The position numbers and the translations under genes were made by a program. From NCBI GenBank assembly GCA_029959195.1, contig CP114121.1, positions 1,302,001 to 1,366,000 of the forward strand: a stretch of DNA of 64,000 nucleotides. The letters are read 5' to 3'. Of the stretch, positions 12,276 to 23,949 are shown piece after piece. A model generated the notes under the pieces. It worked only from the letters and a program-made list of their open reading frames with translations. It had not been told where the DNA came from and did no database searches. Source of the stretch: Dictyophora rubrovolvata (taxonomy: Eukaryota > Basidiomycota > Agaricomycetes > Phallales > Phallaceae). How positions within the stretch are numbered: position 1 is the first letter of the stretch; each line of letters begins with the position of its first letter.

Positions 12276-13298
12276 ATGTCTCGGTATTTGCCAAACCTCG
12301 CCCGTACACTCGGTCGTCGTCAAGCAGAGTTCGAGCTCAAATGGATGCGCCAGTCAGCGGCCAGCGACGCTCAGCTGGTGCAGATGGTTGATCGCAGAAC
12401 ACGAGGCGAGCCCTTGCAGTATATACTCGGTTAGTATGACGCAGCAGATGATCTTGAACAAGTAAATGGGAGCGGGTGTCTACAAACAACTACTTGCTAA
12501 CAAATCCGATGACTTCTAGGTACTCAACCCTTCGGTCCACTCAACCTTATTGTTCGGCCACCAGTCTTGATCCCTCGCCCCGAGACAGAACAGTGGACAT
12601 ACGCCCTTGCTGACAAAATAACTCGCCGGCTTGTTCCTTCAAATCATCCTCAAAATCTCACAGTTCTTGATCTCTGCACTGGAACAGGCTGCATCCCACT
12701 CCTTCTTTGCACCCTGTTATCCCTTCCCGGCATTCAAACCGAAGCCCTCGGTGTTGACATCTCGGCAGCTGCCTGTCTTCTTGCTCAAGAGAATATTATT
12801 TCATCTCGACCCCGTCTTTCCCCTTTTGCCTCCATCCGTATTCTCCAGAAAGACCTTTTTGAGCCCGACTTCTGGTGCACCGTCCACACCGCACTGTCAC
12901 CTCCGAATGACCGGAAATCTTCTTGCCAGCTCGACATAATAACTGCCAATCCTCCTTATATCCCTGCCCGTGATTGGCACAGGCTTTCCCCTGAAGTCAA
13001 GGACTGGGAAGATCCAGTGGCGCTCATAGGTGACCCTACTGCTATCATCATAAAGGGTAATTTCGGAGCCGAGAATCTCACGGATGAACTCCATGATGGA
13101 CTTCACTTTTATCGACACATCCATCACCTCATTTCTACCTGTACCATCCTTTCTCATTCTTGCATTCTCGCGCTTGAAGTGGGAGAAAGTCAAGCCCCAG
13201 CGGTGGCCAGCTTGTTCCACGACCAATTTCGGAAAATAGAAGTCTGGAAGGATACATGGGGAAAGGATAGAGCCGTGTTTTGTGCAATGAAACAATGA
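12276..13298 (+). CDS. MTQ1: N5-glutamine methyltransferase of release factor (HemK/MTQ1)
   Basis: AdoMet-dependent enzyme that methylates the Gln of the GGQ motif in a release factor. Yeast Mtq1 acts on the mitochondrial factor and Mtq2 on eRF1. The N-terminal helical domain plus RGEPLQYILG and PRPETEQW follow the bacterial PrmC plan, so MTQ1 is favoured. Two exons, 12276-12429 and 12520-13298, give 310 aa. Motif I is LDLCTGTGCIPLL, and the catalytic NPPY appears as ITANPPYIPARDW. LALEVGESQA lies near the end. The start MSRYLPNLARTLGRRQ is basic and could serve as a mitochondrial presequence. Confidence 0.94.
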
Positions 13299-14072
13299 GG
13301 AGATCAGGACATACATCGCTTGCTCATAATGTACGGGTTATCTCACGACCCGCACATAAAGACGGAAGACACGCACTGACACGCACTGGGATCAAATGAT
13401 GTAGAGGCGTCTATGACCATGATCTTATCGGGCATCAGAGCCACGCAGGGTCGCATTGGAAATTTACCTTTGCTTTCTGTCCTTCAAACAAATTTGCCTC
13501 ACGATGCACGGCCCCAGAGTGAAAGGGGTATCTTGTCGAACGACGTTATAGATTCGCACCGTCCTCGCCAGTCTCAATTCAATAGCTGCCATACAGTGTT
13601 GGTTCTGGTCAACTTGCGGTATTTTCCCTTCATATCGGCAACTGCTCTATGATGCTCTCCGATCAGTGAATATATGTATTTTAACTTTGTAGGCATGTTT
13701 ATGATCGCCGGTGTTTTTTTTTCTCACAAATCATTGGCATCATCCAAATGTAATTTCGGTTTTTTAAAAATCCAACTGCAGCAATTCAAAGTCGAGCGTG
13801 GGATTGACCATATGCTATCTTGAGGTGAGCCTGAAGAGTCCATCATTATGCAAATAGATAGGATGTTCCCGGAAGAACCAACTTGAAAGTAGTACATATA
13901 TTATGTATACGATATCAATACACTTTTGGAAGTATTATCTGGCCGCAGCCACACTGACGGCCCCGTAATTTCATAGATTGTAACGCCGTCACCGTCATGA
14001 AATCAGTGATCGTCACGCGAGCAGCGTCAGCTTGAAAAGTGTTTCGGGCATATTCCCTTCTACTCTTAGCTG
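13299..14072. other. Intergenic between MTQ1 and MRI1, no gene seen
   Basis: Tandem plus-strand spacer. It is AT-rich near 13680-13930 with an open tract of T residues. No supported ORF. Confidence 0.5.
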
Positions 14073-15528
14073 ATGTCCTTGCACCCAAATGCTATAGTCG
14101 GTCTGAGGGTTGATGGTGACAGCATTCAAATCATTGATCAGCTTCAGTTGCCGCACGTCAAGACATACATATCTATTAACTCACCTAATGAAGCCTATGA
14201 TGCCATCAAATCTATGAAAGCAAGTGTACAAGACGATTGACCGGCCTGGCAATTTTTCTGATGACAAGTGAATTTAGATTAGAGGCGCTCCTGCTATCGC
14301 TTCGCTTGCTGCTTTATCAGTTTCATCACACCTTTCTCGTTTGCTTTCTGAATCACCAAACTCTCAAGTTCTTACCTCCCCGAGTGCATTGAGAGACCAC
14401 CTTGGTCCAATACTTTCTCACCTGAGTAATGCACGTCCAACTGCCGTAAATCTCAGCGGTGCCATCCGTCGATTGACAAACATTCTTTCCCAAAACTTTG
14501 ATGACGAAAATGAAGCTGCTGCGCAGAAACTAGCTCAAGCTGTAATAGCTGAAGGAAGGCTTGTCGCAGACGAAGATGTTGGACGCAACATTCTAATGTC
14601 AAACCATGGAGCGACGTGGGTCTGCCGGCAGCCCAGATCCATCAAAGTCTCCAAGCTAAATATTATGACGGTCTGCAACACTGGAAGCTTGGCTACCTCG
14701 GTGAGTCTGAGTCTGATTCTGATTCTGTTCCTTTCTTGTTGTGGCATTTACACGAAAATATAGGGCTATGGCACCGCCCTTGGACTGATCACTCGTCTTC
14801 ACGAACTTTCCAAGCTGGAGAATGCGTTCTATTCCCAAAGTACACCATACCACCAAGGTTCTAGATTGACAGCTTTGGAACTTCAGTGTCTAAATATACC
14901 ATCCACTATGATTTGTGACAGTATGGTTGGATCTTTGTTTCAACATTATGAAATACATGCAGTGGGTAGGTGTAGCGGTCTGCCTATATGAAACGCCTAA
15001 GGCATTGATATATGTTAACCAGTCGTCGGTGCTGATAGAATTGCGAAAAATGGTGATACTGCCAACAAGGTATGTTGACTAAATATTATCTCCTAAATTA
15101 TTGAGTTCTTAGAGAGAATTCCAGGTCGGAACTTATAACGCTGCTGTTCTTGCGGCACGTCATGATATTCCTTTTGTGGTCGTTGCACCAGTCAGCACGG
15201 TAGATATGGATATTCCGGATGGCTCATGGTGCGTTGTTTACCATCGATATTCAGCAGCGTCTTTTTTTGCTTAGCAGTTTATAGTGTGCCCATCGAATAC
15301 AGACCAGAAATCGAAGCTTGCCTTGTCCGAGGGGTGTTATATCCAATTACCGATCCTCAGAATCCACAACCAGCAACAGTCCAATTTACCCCACCAAATA
15401 TGGACAAAATTTATAACCCCAGCTTTGACGTTACCCCAGCTGAGTTGATATCCGCCATCGTCACTGAAAAAGGGGTTGCTGTCAAGTCTCCCGGGCAAAA
15501 CTACTTCGACCTCAGTGGCATTGTTTAA
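14073..15528 (+). CDS. MRI1: Methylthioribose-1-phosphate isomerase (methionine salvage)
   Basis: Converts 5-methylthioribose 1-phosphate to methylthioribulose 1-phosphate; eIF2B-alpha fold (388 aa). Exons 14073-14219, 14278-14700, 14764-14965, 15023-15069, 15125-15228, 15285-15528. Family motifs in order: [79 protein letters not shown], and NPSFDVTPAELISAIVTEKG near the end. The catalytic Cys (VCNTGS) and Asp (GADRI) are present. The first intron (14220-14277) starts with GC, not GT: AAA then GCAAGT. This is the only choice that keeps both frame and the invariant spacing before RGAPAI. Confidence 0.95.
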
Positions 15529-15624
15529 ATAGCTTTTGTACGAAATCATAAATTAGAAGTGTAAAGTAAGACAAGCTACAAACAAGGTTGACCGGTATCA
15601 TTATTATTATTGAACCCTTGCAAA

Positions 15625-16403
15625 TTACACGTTGTCCTGCACTGCGGCATATTCACTTTCAATTCCGGGCTCCAGCAATGCTGCGTGGAATAAAATGAGA
15701 AAAGCGGAAGATCCAACCAGCCAAAAGAAGGTTAAAAATGGGGACGCGAGCCATAGCAGCGGCAACCCGATAACAAAGAGGCCAATATATAGACTTTTTT
15801 GGGTAACGACATGGCTGCCGACCTGCATGGGCTCCGGGGCTAAAAGAAAAAAAATCATGTCACATGAAGTAGAAGCGGAGGTGATAGAAGTATATCTACC
15901 CCATTTATTGATAACAATGAATCCTCCGGTGAGGAGACCCAGGGCGATGAGCAACAGCGGATTCGTTAAGCTGTAAAGGTATCAGAGAAGTCAGCTTCGG
16001 TCAACAAAAAAAAAGAAGTACACACATAGCATAGACGGCAAGAATGGCGATCACTATTCCATAATTCCCTGTTTAAACACTAATGAATACCCAGGCGATA
16101 GATAAGGATGCCTAGCGACGTACCAGAAAAGTAGCGAGTGTTATAACTAATACGCTGTGAATGAACGTCATGCTATAGTCAACAATTTAAAGGGGGATGA
16201 CAACGAACAGAGGTTGCTTGATTCAAATCCTGAGGTCGGGATAAACGATTATAATCGAAGAACTCGCCAACTGGGCGCAAAGAACTAAGTCGAGTTTCCT
16301 AAACGGCGCGGACCAATTAGCATTAGCAATACTGCTTCCCAATTTAAAAAAAACACACTCTAAAAGATTTTATCTGCTCTGGAACGGCTAGAAGAACGTT
16401 CAT
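15625..16403 (-). CDS. PRA1/YIP3 family membrane protein (prenylated Rab acceptor)
   Basis: Small ER/Golgi membrane protein that binds prenylated Rab GTPases and shapes vesicle traffic. Six exons from 16403 down: 16403-16359, 16298-16209, 16154-16124, 16068-16026, 15970-15900, 15839-15625; 164 aa. Typical motifs: VPEQIKSFRETRLSSLRPVG, EFFDYNRLSRPQDLNQATS, NTRYFSGNYGIVIAILAVY, NPLLLIALGLLTGGFIVINK, then APEPMQVGSHVVTQKSLY. Four hydrophobic segments are arranged as two hairpins. Three of the exons are under 50 nt. The tail EPGIESEYAAVQDNV is acidic. Divergent from CDC26, 147 bp between starts. Confidence 0.92.
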
Positions 16404-16550
16404 ACTGAAGGAGGGCTTATTGCGAAGTTTATAGTATCACAAAGGAAGAAGGTATAACAAAAGAGGACTGTGGCGTGTGCGAGCGCTTGATTATATAATT
16501 ATACGCCTTTTGCTGCGCCGCTGCACTCTTCTCCAACTCAAACAAGCTAT

Positions 16551-16760
16551 ATGATCAGAAGAAATCCAACTTTGATCCCTCTAGAAGATGCAGATGTTTC
16601 TGATATCAAGGAATTCATGGCGAGAAGGAAATTGGTTTTCGCAGAGCAAGCTTCAAAGGATGGGAAGAAGGACGACAAGAAAGTGCCATTTGTTGCAGCT
16701 GAAGATGCTAAGCGAAAACGCGAAGCAATGATAAGGGAAGAACGAATAGGTTCAAGATAG
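16551..16760 (+). CDS. CDC26: CDC26-like subunit of the anaphase-promoting complex
   Basis: A 69-aa single-exon protein. The first residues MIRRNPTLIPLEDADV match the conserved N terminus of CDC26/Hcn1/APC12, which inserts into the TPR groove of CDC16 and stabilises it. The rest is charged and helical (MARRKLVFAEQ, then Lys/Asp-rich), as in fungal members. Homology rests on about 15 residues, so certainty is moderate. The reading frame starts at the first ATG of the transcript side and ends about 100 bp before the convergent PEX5 end. Confidence 0.68.
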   Translation: MIRRNPTLIPLEDADVSDIKEFMARRKLVFAEQASKDGKKDDKKVPFVAAEDAKRKREAMIREERIGSR

Positions 16761-16858
16761 GTTCAAGATAGGTTTGTGTGAGGTGTTATCACGACAGTGG
16801 ATATCAATACAGGAGCTAACTTTGTCACAACTCTCTTAGCAGCTTCCCGATCATCCTT

Positions 16859-19396
16859 TTACTCGTTCGAGAACGCTCTTCGGAAGCCTTAATAGAAATT
16901 AGTATATACAAACAACACCTTTTTTCTCATGGAATTACCTTCAAGATTTCGATCATCGCAAAGAACAGTTAAATCACTCCGCTGTAGTTGTAGACATGTA
17001 GACCGCAAACACTCCCAAAGGGTGGAAGAAGTCACTCCACGCGTGTCGCCACTGGATGTATCATTTTCTTGCAAAATCAAAGCATCCAAAATGTGTTGTG
17101 CTGCCTCATTGTATTGCTTTCGAAATGTCAAAAAAGAATTCAACTGATTTTAATGGTTGCAACTGACCTTCATGTTTATATAAGAGATACCGAGATTGAA
17201 TCTTGTTTTGTCATTCTTGTGTTTCGACGAAAAGAAAAAATAAATCACACCTTGCTCGGATATACGAAGGGTTGAGAGCCAGTGCCTGATGGTAATACCA
17301 GATTGCATCCTTTGCTCGACCGCTATTTGCCAATGTGGCACCAACCCTATTATACAGTAACCAATCCTTAAAAAGGTTCAGTGTCATTTCGCAATAGAAG
17401 AAAGCAAGTCCATACATTGGGTCGCACGCTCAAGGCTGTGTGGAAACAATCTTGAGCTCTCTCAAATCCCTAAAAGCACGTTGCCGGGAACGCGTCAGAA
17501 ATCCATACATTATCTTTTCGGTAAACCTACCTCGTTGGTGTTCAACACCACCCCTAATGCAGTTTGCAAATCTGCATCAATTTCTTTCTCCGATGTTTGT
17601 CTTATTAGCGACATAAGCTGCCGAGTCAATTCCGCGTCCTTTCCACCGTCTGAAGTGTTTGTGCTAAAAGATACGTTGTGTTTATACTTGGAATTATTTT
17701 CTAGCCAGTTTCCAATAGCATTAAAAGACCCGGTCTTGTCTCCTTCATTCGTGTAAGATATCGCGAGAGCCAGCCAAGCTTCTAAATATGAGGGATCCAG
17801 CTCCGTCGCTCGCTGCAAGGCTAGTATTGCTTGTCGCTCCCGTTCATTCTCTTGCTGTTTGACTCCAAGTCGAAACCATCTAACTGGATCACGTAAGTTA
17901 TTTTGGACAGCAGCTTCTAGTTCTAGAAGTGACTATCGCAAGGTTTGATAAGATAACGGAAGATACCAGGAGTATTGCGACAAACCTCGGATGACTGCTC
18001 ATGGCGAGTGCTAGAAGCAGATTCTCCAGCAAACGAGTTGCGGTGTAAATATGGATTATTAACCTGAAAAGGATAACTGCTAACTGCCGTAATCCCGGAC
18101 GAAGTCGCTTCAAATTTATCCCAATCCTCTTGTAACTTGTCCCATTCAGGATGACGAAAAGAGCCAGGATGATCAACGGTGTGACTCCAATACTGTTTAT
18201 AGGCATCATTTTCTTCTCTCCAAAATCGGTCTTCGTCTGTTTCCATTTCAACGTTCAGTGAAACCGAACCGTCCATCTTCCCAATGGAAGGAATCTGCTT
18301 AAAGGGAGCAGAAATGGGACCAGTCGTTGTTGAAGGACCAATGTTGTCCAAACGAAGTCCCGAAAGATCATCAGCGACTAAACTGCCATTCCTAGTTTCC
18401 TGGGACGCATCCGCAAATGTCGCTTTACCTTTACCTTTAACATCTATCGGGGATCGTTTGGTTTCGCTACTGTTGACTTGGACCACATCGGAGCCCTGAA
18501 TGGTCATTTCTTTGTCTCGCAACTGTCTCATCAAAGACAAGAAGGCAGAATTCTTGAATTTAGGATTGCTTTCTTGTTTGACAGCATCGATAAGTAAACC
18601 TGCCGTTCTGGATAGTTCATCAGGGTCTATGGGTAAACCAATGTCCTTATTGGTAGCTGCTTCGGCTTGTTCGACAGTAAGTTGTTCTTCTGATAAAAAG
18701 AAAGGCTCCTTTGCGTTTTCTTTTAAGGCGTCGAAACGTGGATCTTTCCACTGCTGCATACTGCCGGTGGGAAAAAGCCGTCTAAATCCTATAAGCAGTT
18801 TAGAATATAGAGCAATGATGAAATATGGGACGAACCTAAGGGCGAAGAAAATTGAGCGTTTGACAGTTGTCTTAAAGGCGCTTGTGAGTTCAGCCCGGTT
18901 TCAACCTCTCGAACATGTGGACTATCTTGCTTCAAAAATTCATTCGACCACGAGGAACGATTCATGGCAACACTAGGTCCTGCCAAGGGTTTCATTGGGT
19001 AATCTGCTTTGGGAAGATTGACCCTCAATGCGTTAAGATGGAAAGGATCCATCTTCGGGTATGGGTATAGAGAAGGAGCGGCCCGTTCAACTCCAGCAAA
19101 AAACTGAGTCGCTTCTTGAACTGTAGAATCATCCAAGGTCTGTGTCCGAAAAGACTATATAATATTCACTACTATTTACAGCCTGATAGGATATTAAATT
19201 TAAGACGTACCTGCTGCGAAGTAGTCGCATAGGCTGGTCCAAAAAAATCCTTAGCGTTTTCAGTTGGAAATTAGCCGTAAGCGGAGGATATACTTACCTG
19301 TTGAGCTCCACGATTGGTATCGAACTGCTTGGTAAAGGACATTAAGGGATTAGAGGGTCCGCAGTCCGACCCATTGAAGAGTGTAGGTAAGGCCAT
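16859..19396 (-). CDS. PEX5: PEX5, peroxisomal PTS1 import receptor
   Basis: Cycling receptor for matrix proteins with a C-terminal SKL-type signal (685 aa). Ten exons from 19396 down: 19396-19298, 19249-19211, 19139-18836, 18788-17986, 17932-17531, 17469-17416, 17366-17251, 17201-17168, 17116-16939, 16887-16859. The N terminus MALPTLFNGSDCGPSNPLM carries the conserved Cys (about residue 12) that is ubiquitinated for export. WxxxF-type docking motifs occur (WSNEF, WKDPRF, WDKLQEDWDKF). The C-terminal half is TPR repeats: WFRLGVKQQENERE, YLEAWLALAISYTNEG, FERAQDCFHTALSVRPN, LLYNRVGATLANSGRAKDAI, QYNEAAQHILDAL. It ends LEGFRRAFSNE. All family parts are present. Confidence 0.95.
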
Positions 19397-22300
19397 GAAA
19401 ACGACAGGAAGAGATCAAGCAATTAAGCAGTGGTCACTAACCGTCACGGTGCCACCCTGGTAGACATCCGTGATAATCACGTGAAACTGACATCTCCCGG
19501 TACCGTAACCGTCCCGGAAGCTACCTCCAACCGACAAGAATCAAGACTGCGTATTTACTATGCTGGCCTCTCAACTAGGAGCAGGACAAAACGAAGTTTT
19601 TTCCGTGGTTGAAGCATCCAAGTTGATCCAACAAGATGTAAATCCAGTATGGTTCCCAAGTGGTGAACGAAAGGCGGTGTGTTAGAAAATTTACCTGATT
19701 TTCTTGTGATTTTCTGTACAGTTAGTTGCAAGGGTGACCTTATGGGGAAAATAACGCACGGTTCGTCAATGGCACATAGTAAAGAGCAAAATACTATGAC
19801 GCACGTCTCGCATCGATAATACTCACTAAAACTCTTTGTTTTTTGGGGGAAGCTATGTAGAATATTCTGTGGTATAATTCAACCAACTAATCCGTTTAAG
19901 CTAGCTCACTAAACTCAAAAGAGGGTGTTCGGTGCGCAGCATTGTTTTATCCCTTAAAAAATCGTTATACATAGCATTCATCGCCGTTCTTATCTGCCTC
20001 GAATGGCGTACATCTCACCTTTATTTGGCTACTCAGTGATGCAGTTCTTCATTTAAACGGACTTTCCCGGTAATTCGATTATCATGTTGCGTCAGACGTT
20101 TTTTTTTTGGCTGTAGTGCGCACTGCGATTTAGCCAGGAATGTGATGTCACAAAGACCAATTAGCCCCGATCGGGCTCATTGAAGTTGTTAGGTACCCCT
20201 ACCGGCCTGCCAGTGAGCAACCGTTCATGTAAAAAGTGGTGATGGGCAGACGACTCCATTGACTCCATAGTCAATCAAGGTAAGCTGAGTAGAAAATAGT
20301 TGTTCGACCATTTATTTAATTTGGAATGGCTTTCCATTTACCACGCCATTGAGCCTGAGAGGTAGTACCAGTATTAGACCAAGGTAATATACGTATTCTC
20401 CTGTCAAATATTTGCCCAGACCCGGAACAGTATTTTAACATTTTCATACCATTGGCTTTATCTCACGATGGCTTTTTACTGAGTCACAAGGTTTTAACGT
20501 TCCCCTTCCGTGCACTGCTTTAGTCACTATTAGCCGTCATTTTTCACCCACAGTGTATGGACATTTTCCAGCACATCCTGTTCTGAGTTAGAATTGAAGA
20601 GCAGATAGAGGCCGATTTTGATCGATCGGCGAGTGCTCAGATTCTTTGGACGTTGATCGAAGATAAAGTTGAGAAACGAATCGAGCTCATTGTCGGGTAA
20701 CCCTCCTTCCCGGCAGTTCTCTAACAATAGTAGGAACCCCCTGACCTAGCTTGAAAGCTGAATAGCTGGGTAGAAGTAGATTTAATCTGAGGAATTTCAA
20801 ATCTGAGGACAGCGCAATATCGACTGAAATCCAATACAGGTCAGGCCGCAATTAACGGCGGAATCAAGGTAAACACCAAGCTTCGTTAAATTGAAAAAAT
20901 GCCTAATTTCTGACACCCTTTCCCGCAAGTTCTGCTGTTCATCCTTTCATAGACTCACACCCGTGTTCAAAGCCTCTTTACCCTCGGGAAAAGACGAGTC
21001 GAATCGAAATAAAATATGAAGACCAGCGTCGGACTCCTTCCGAGGCTTGCCTCGACATAACCGTGAAGAAGTGAGAATATGAAACTTTCTATTAAACAGA
21101 AGAAAAGTCAAATATAACATCTTCGTATATTCACTGTTCTGGATGAAACTTTTTTAATCGAAAATTGTTTTCTTTTTGGTAACTTACGTGATCGAATCAG
21201 TGCATAATATTCGAAGGGAAACACGAAACCCGTCAATCGTCAATTCACCTGCAAAATTATAGTCTTTTTTCGCCCTTTCTTTGTGGTTTCAGCCTATTTC
21301 AGGCACCCAAAGTTTGGTGAAACGGTGAACTTTAAATTCCCGTCTGGAACGTTTCGGAGCGAGTGCCACAAGCTGCATGTCGTACACTGGCACTAGGCCA
21401 TTTGGTGAGCATATTACCTCTGCTGGGTCACCCCCCACAGGGTACATGAATTGGTCTAACAGATCTAAAATTGTCGCTCCGAATATGCGGGTCCATTCAA
21501 AAATGGATTATGCGTGTATGGGAACCTGCCACAGCCACCGATTCTGTTCGAACACATGTCATCTGATGTAAGTTATAGCGAGAATGTTCTTTATGGCAAA
21601 AAAAAATGGAAGAAGCCTGGAAACCATATGGTCGAAGAGAGAGATATCAAATTTTCAACTCCCAAAAGTGACACAAGATTTGTGAACGAGGTGAGCATGC
21701 TGCATTGCAAGCCTCACCCATAGCCTGTAGGGATACTACTAGAATACACTTAGTTAGCTCTATTGTTCTGCACACTGTCTTAATTCTTGAAAAATAATAA
21801 GTATGGCAGTTGATAGCTGAAGGAGCTTCGGACAGCTTCCGTCCTGCCACATACATCTCAGTCTTCAAAAGTTTATTAGCCTACAGGTTCAAACGAACAT
21901 CATGATGAGACATACAGACTCTAAAAAGTAATGAACCCTTATTGATATACTTATAAATGAAGTTCACGGAGCTAGATTCTGTGACCTACGAACTTGCGTG
22001 AAACGTAATGATGTGAAATTTCGTTCTTTCTATGGATGTCCCTTCTTTGAAAAATTTAACCAGCACACTGGCATAGGGCACTTACTACGAGGTTGATGCT
22101 CGCAGTTGATTATACATCACAAACACTGCCATTCATTAATATTAATTTAGACCTCCAACTCGATCGACGAGATCATGTTACATTTTATCGAACTTGCCAC
22201 AATTCGCCTTCTGTTATAAATCTAATGGTCTAATGGCTGAGTCAAAGCATACCATATACAGCTAACACAAAAAGGATTTTTTTTTAATTACATGTTTCTG

Positions 22301-22762
22301 TTCCGCATCGGCATCTACACACATTTGAAGCCTAGTGTTTCAGTTTTCAAAAGAGAAAAAAGATGCGTACATCGTAAGAAAACTGTTCCCCCTTAAGTTA
22401 TATAAAACGCCTCACTTTACATCTTGTGATGGACTTAGCCACAATTGACCGTGGCAATATAAAACTTTGCCAAAAAAAATGAATCCTCCCCACGATCCGA
22501 CCTGTTGCGGGATACTTTGGTAGAAATATGAAAATCAAAAATTGTATTCCAAGAAATACAGTCGGATATCTATCCCATGTGAAAGTAACACCGTAAGGTG
22601 GTAATTATGTAGGTAGTGATCACGACGAGTAGCGGTTAGGCACGATCCAAACACATAGTCTGGATCGCTACCATAAGGATATAACAAAACAGTTGATATC
22701 GATACAGTTCAAGAGTCTATAGTTAGAGATCTAACCGTTATGGCGTCTAGAGAAAGAGTGGT
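19397..22762. other. Gene-poor 3.4-kb stretch
   Basis: No gene with support. The proximal part is the PEX5 promoter, which holds a CACGTG palindrome at 19478-19483. A 65-codon minus-strand frame at 20530-20727 (contains LDSFLNFIFDQRPKN and LYLLFNSNSEQDVLEN) has protein-like composition and might be the last exon of an unrecognised or decayed gene. I could not find upstream exons that join it. No long direct or inverted repeats noticed by eye. Confidence 0.4.
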
Positions 22763-23949
22763 TCAGCTAAAGTAGGTTTCCGAGGTTCCTCCGTCAGTCG
22801 TTTCACTAGGGCTAGGTGAATCTGCTTGAGGTGACGCACGCAGCCCGTCTTGATTTTCTGTTGCGCGATGATGAATTGGTCGACATTCAGAGCCTCCCTC
22901 AGAACGAACTAATTAAATTTCAATGATAAGCTCTGCCTCGGAGAGAATTCATGAACTCACGGTGCCTGTTCAAAGCGTCTGTTCTCGAGAAGGATTTCCC
23001 GCATCCTTGACATAAATATGTGCCGGCTTTGGTGGAGTGGAGTTGATAGTGCCGTTTACAGTCATGTTGACGAGCGAAAGCTTTGTCACATCCTGGCCAC
23101 TCGCAGGCAAAAGGTCGCTCGGAAGTATGAGATCTCAAATGACCTAACCAAAGCTCAGAAAAAAGTCTTCAGATTCAAATTGACATGTTTACCTTTGAGA
23201 TTGAATCGTCTTGTGAATGTGCTACCACACCCGGGAACAGGACAATGAAAATTGGCGTCATTGCGACGTCTGTTGGCACTCGCAGATTGGGTTGCCGAAG
23301 TCGTGACTTGATGCCTTTCCACTTGGAGAATTGGAGGAAGACGAGGGACCGTAGGCAAGTCGTAGAGGTCCGTCGAAGGGCCGGCACCCGGTTGTAAAGC
23401 GCCAGTCAGTTGCATGTAATGATCGTCTCTATAAGAAGGCGTTGGGTCGGAGCAAGTGGCTGAAGAATCGGAAGAAGAGGAATGGCTCGTTCTGGAAGAT
23501 GGGTTTGGGTCATATGTGGTAAATGTTGTTGATGGGTTGTGCTGTAAGATTGGTTGTGAATGGACATGGCGAACAGCATATTGTTCCTGCTGAAAAGGTG
23601 GCGAATAAGGATATTGCTGAGATTCGACAGGAATAGGAGGGTAGGCTCTCTGAGTGGGATTAGAGAACGACATCTCCGCTTGAGACTGTAGCATTGTCGG
23701 AGGTTCTTGTGAATGTGGATAATAAGCTTGACGAGGATAAGCCTGAAAAGTAGAATCCTGGTAGGTGTGTATAGAGCCAGTTGGTTGTTGCTCAAACCGC
23801 TGAGGTTGCACTTGGCTTTGCTGTTGAGGTGGATTTGCACGGAGATTGTGGTTTTCCATGTATGCATTGGACTGAGAGTAGGATTGCTGATGATAATAAG
23901 AATTGGATTGCTGGTAATAGTAAGAGTTGGATTGCTGTTGCTGATCCAT
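22763..23949 (-). CDS. C2H2 zinc-finger transcription factor, Crz1-like
   Basis: Predicted 361-aa regulator. Exons 23949-23193, 23143-22961, 22908-22763. The N-terminal half is a Gln/Tyr/Ser-rich low-complexity domain with a repeated SNSYYxQQ unit. Three fingers follow: [40 protein letters not shown] and [18 protein letters not shown], then RSEGGSEC. Finger order, the ERPF linker, FARQHDxKRH and DALNRHxxSEGG...C resemble Crz1/CrzA, the calcineurin-responsive factor. No obvious PxIxIT docking site was identified, so calcineurin control is only inferred from the family. The start at 23949 (MDQQQQSN) is preferred over the longer open frame because upstream codons lack fungal protein character. 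Confidence 0.85.

Noticed and set aside
12897-13316. 139-codon minus-strand frame
   Set aside because: Antisense shadow of MTQ1, which carries the NPPY motif in the plus frame.
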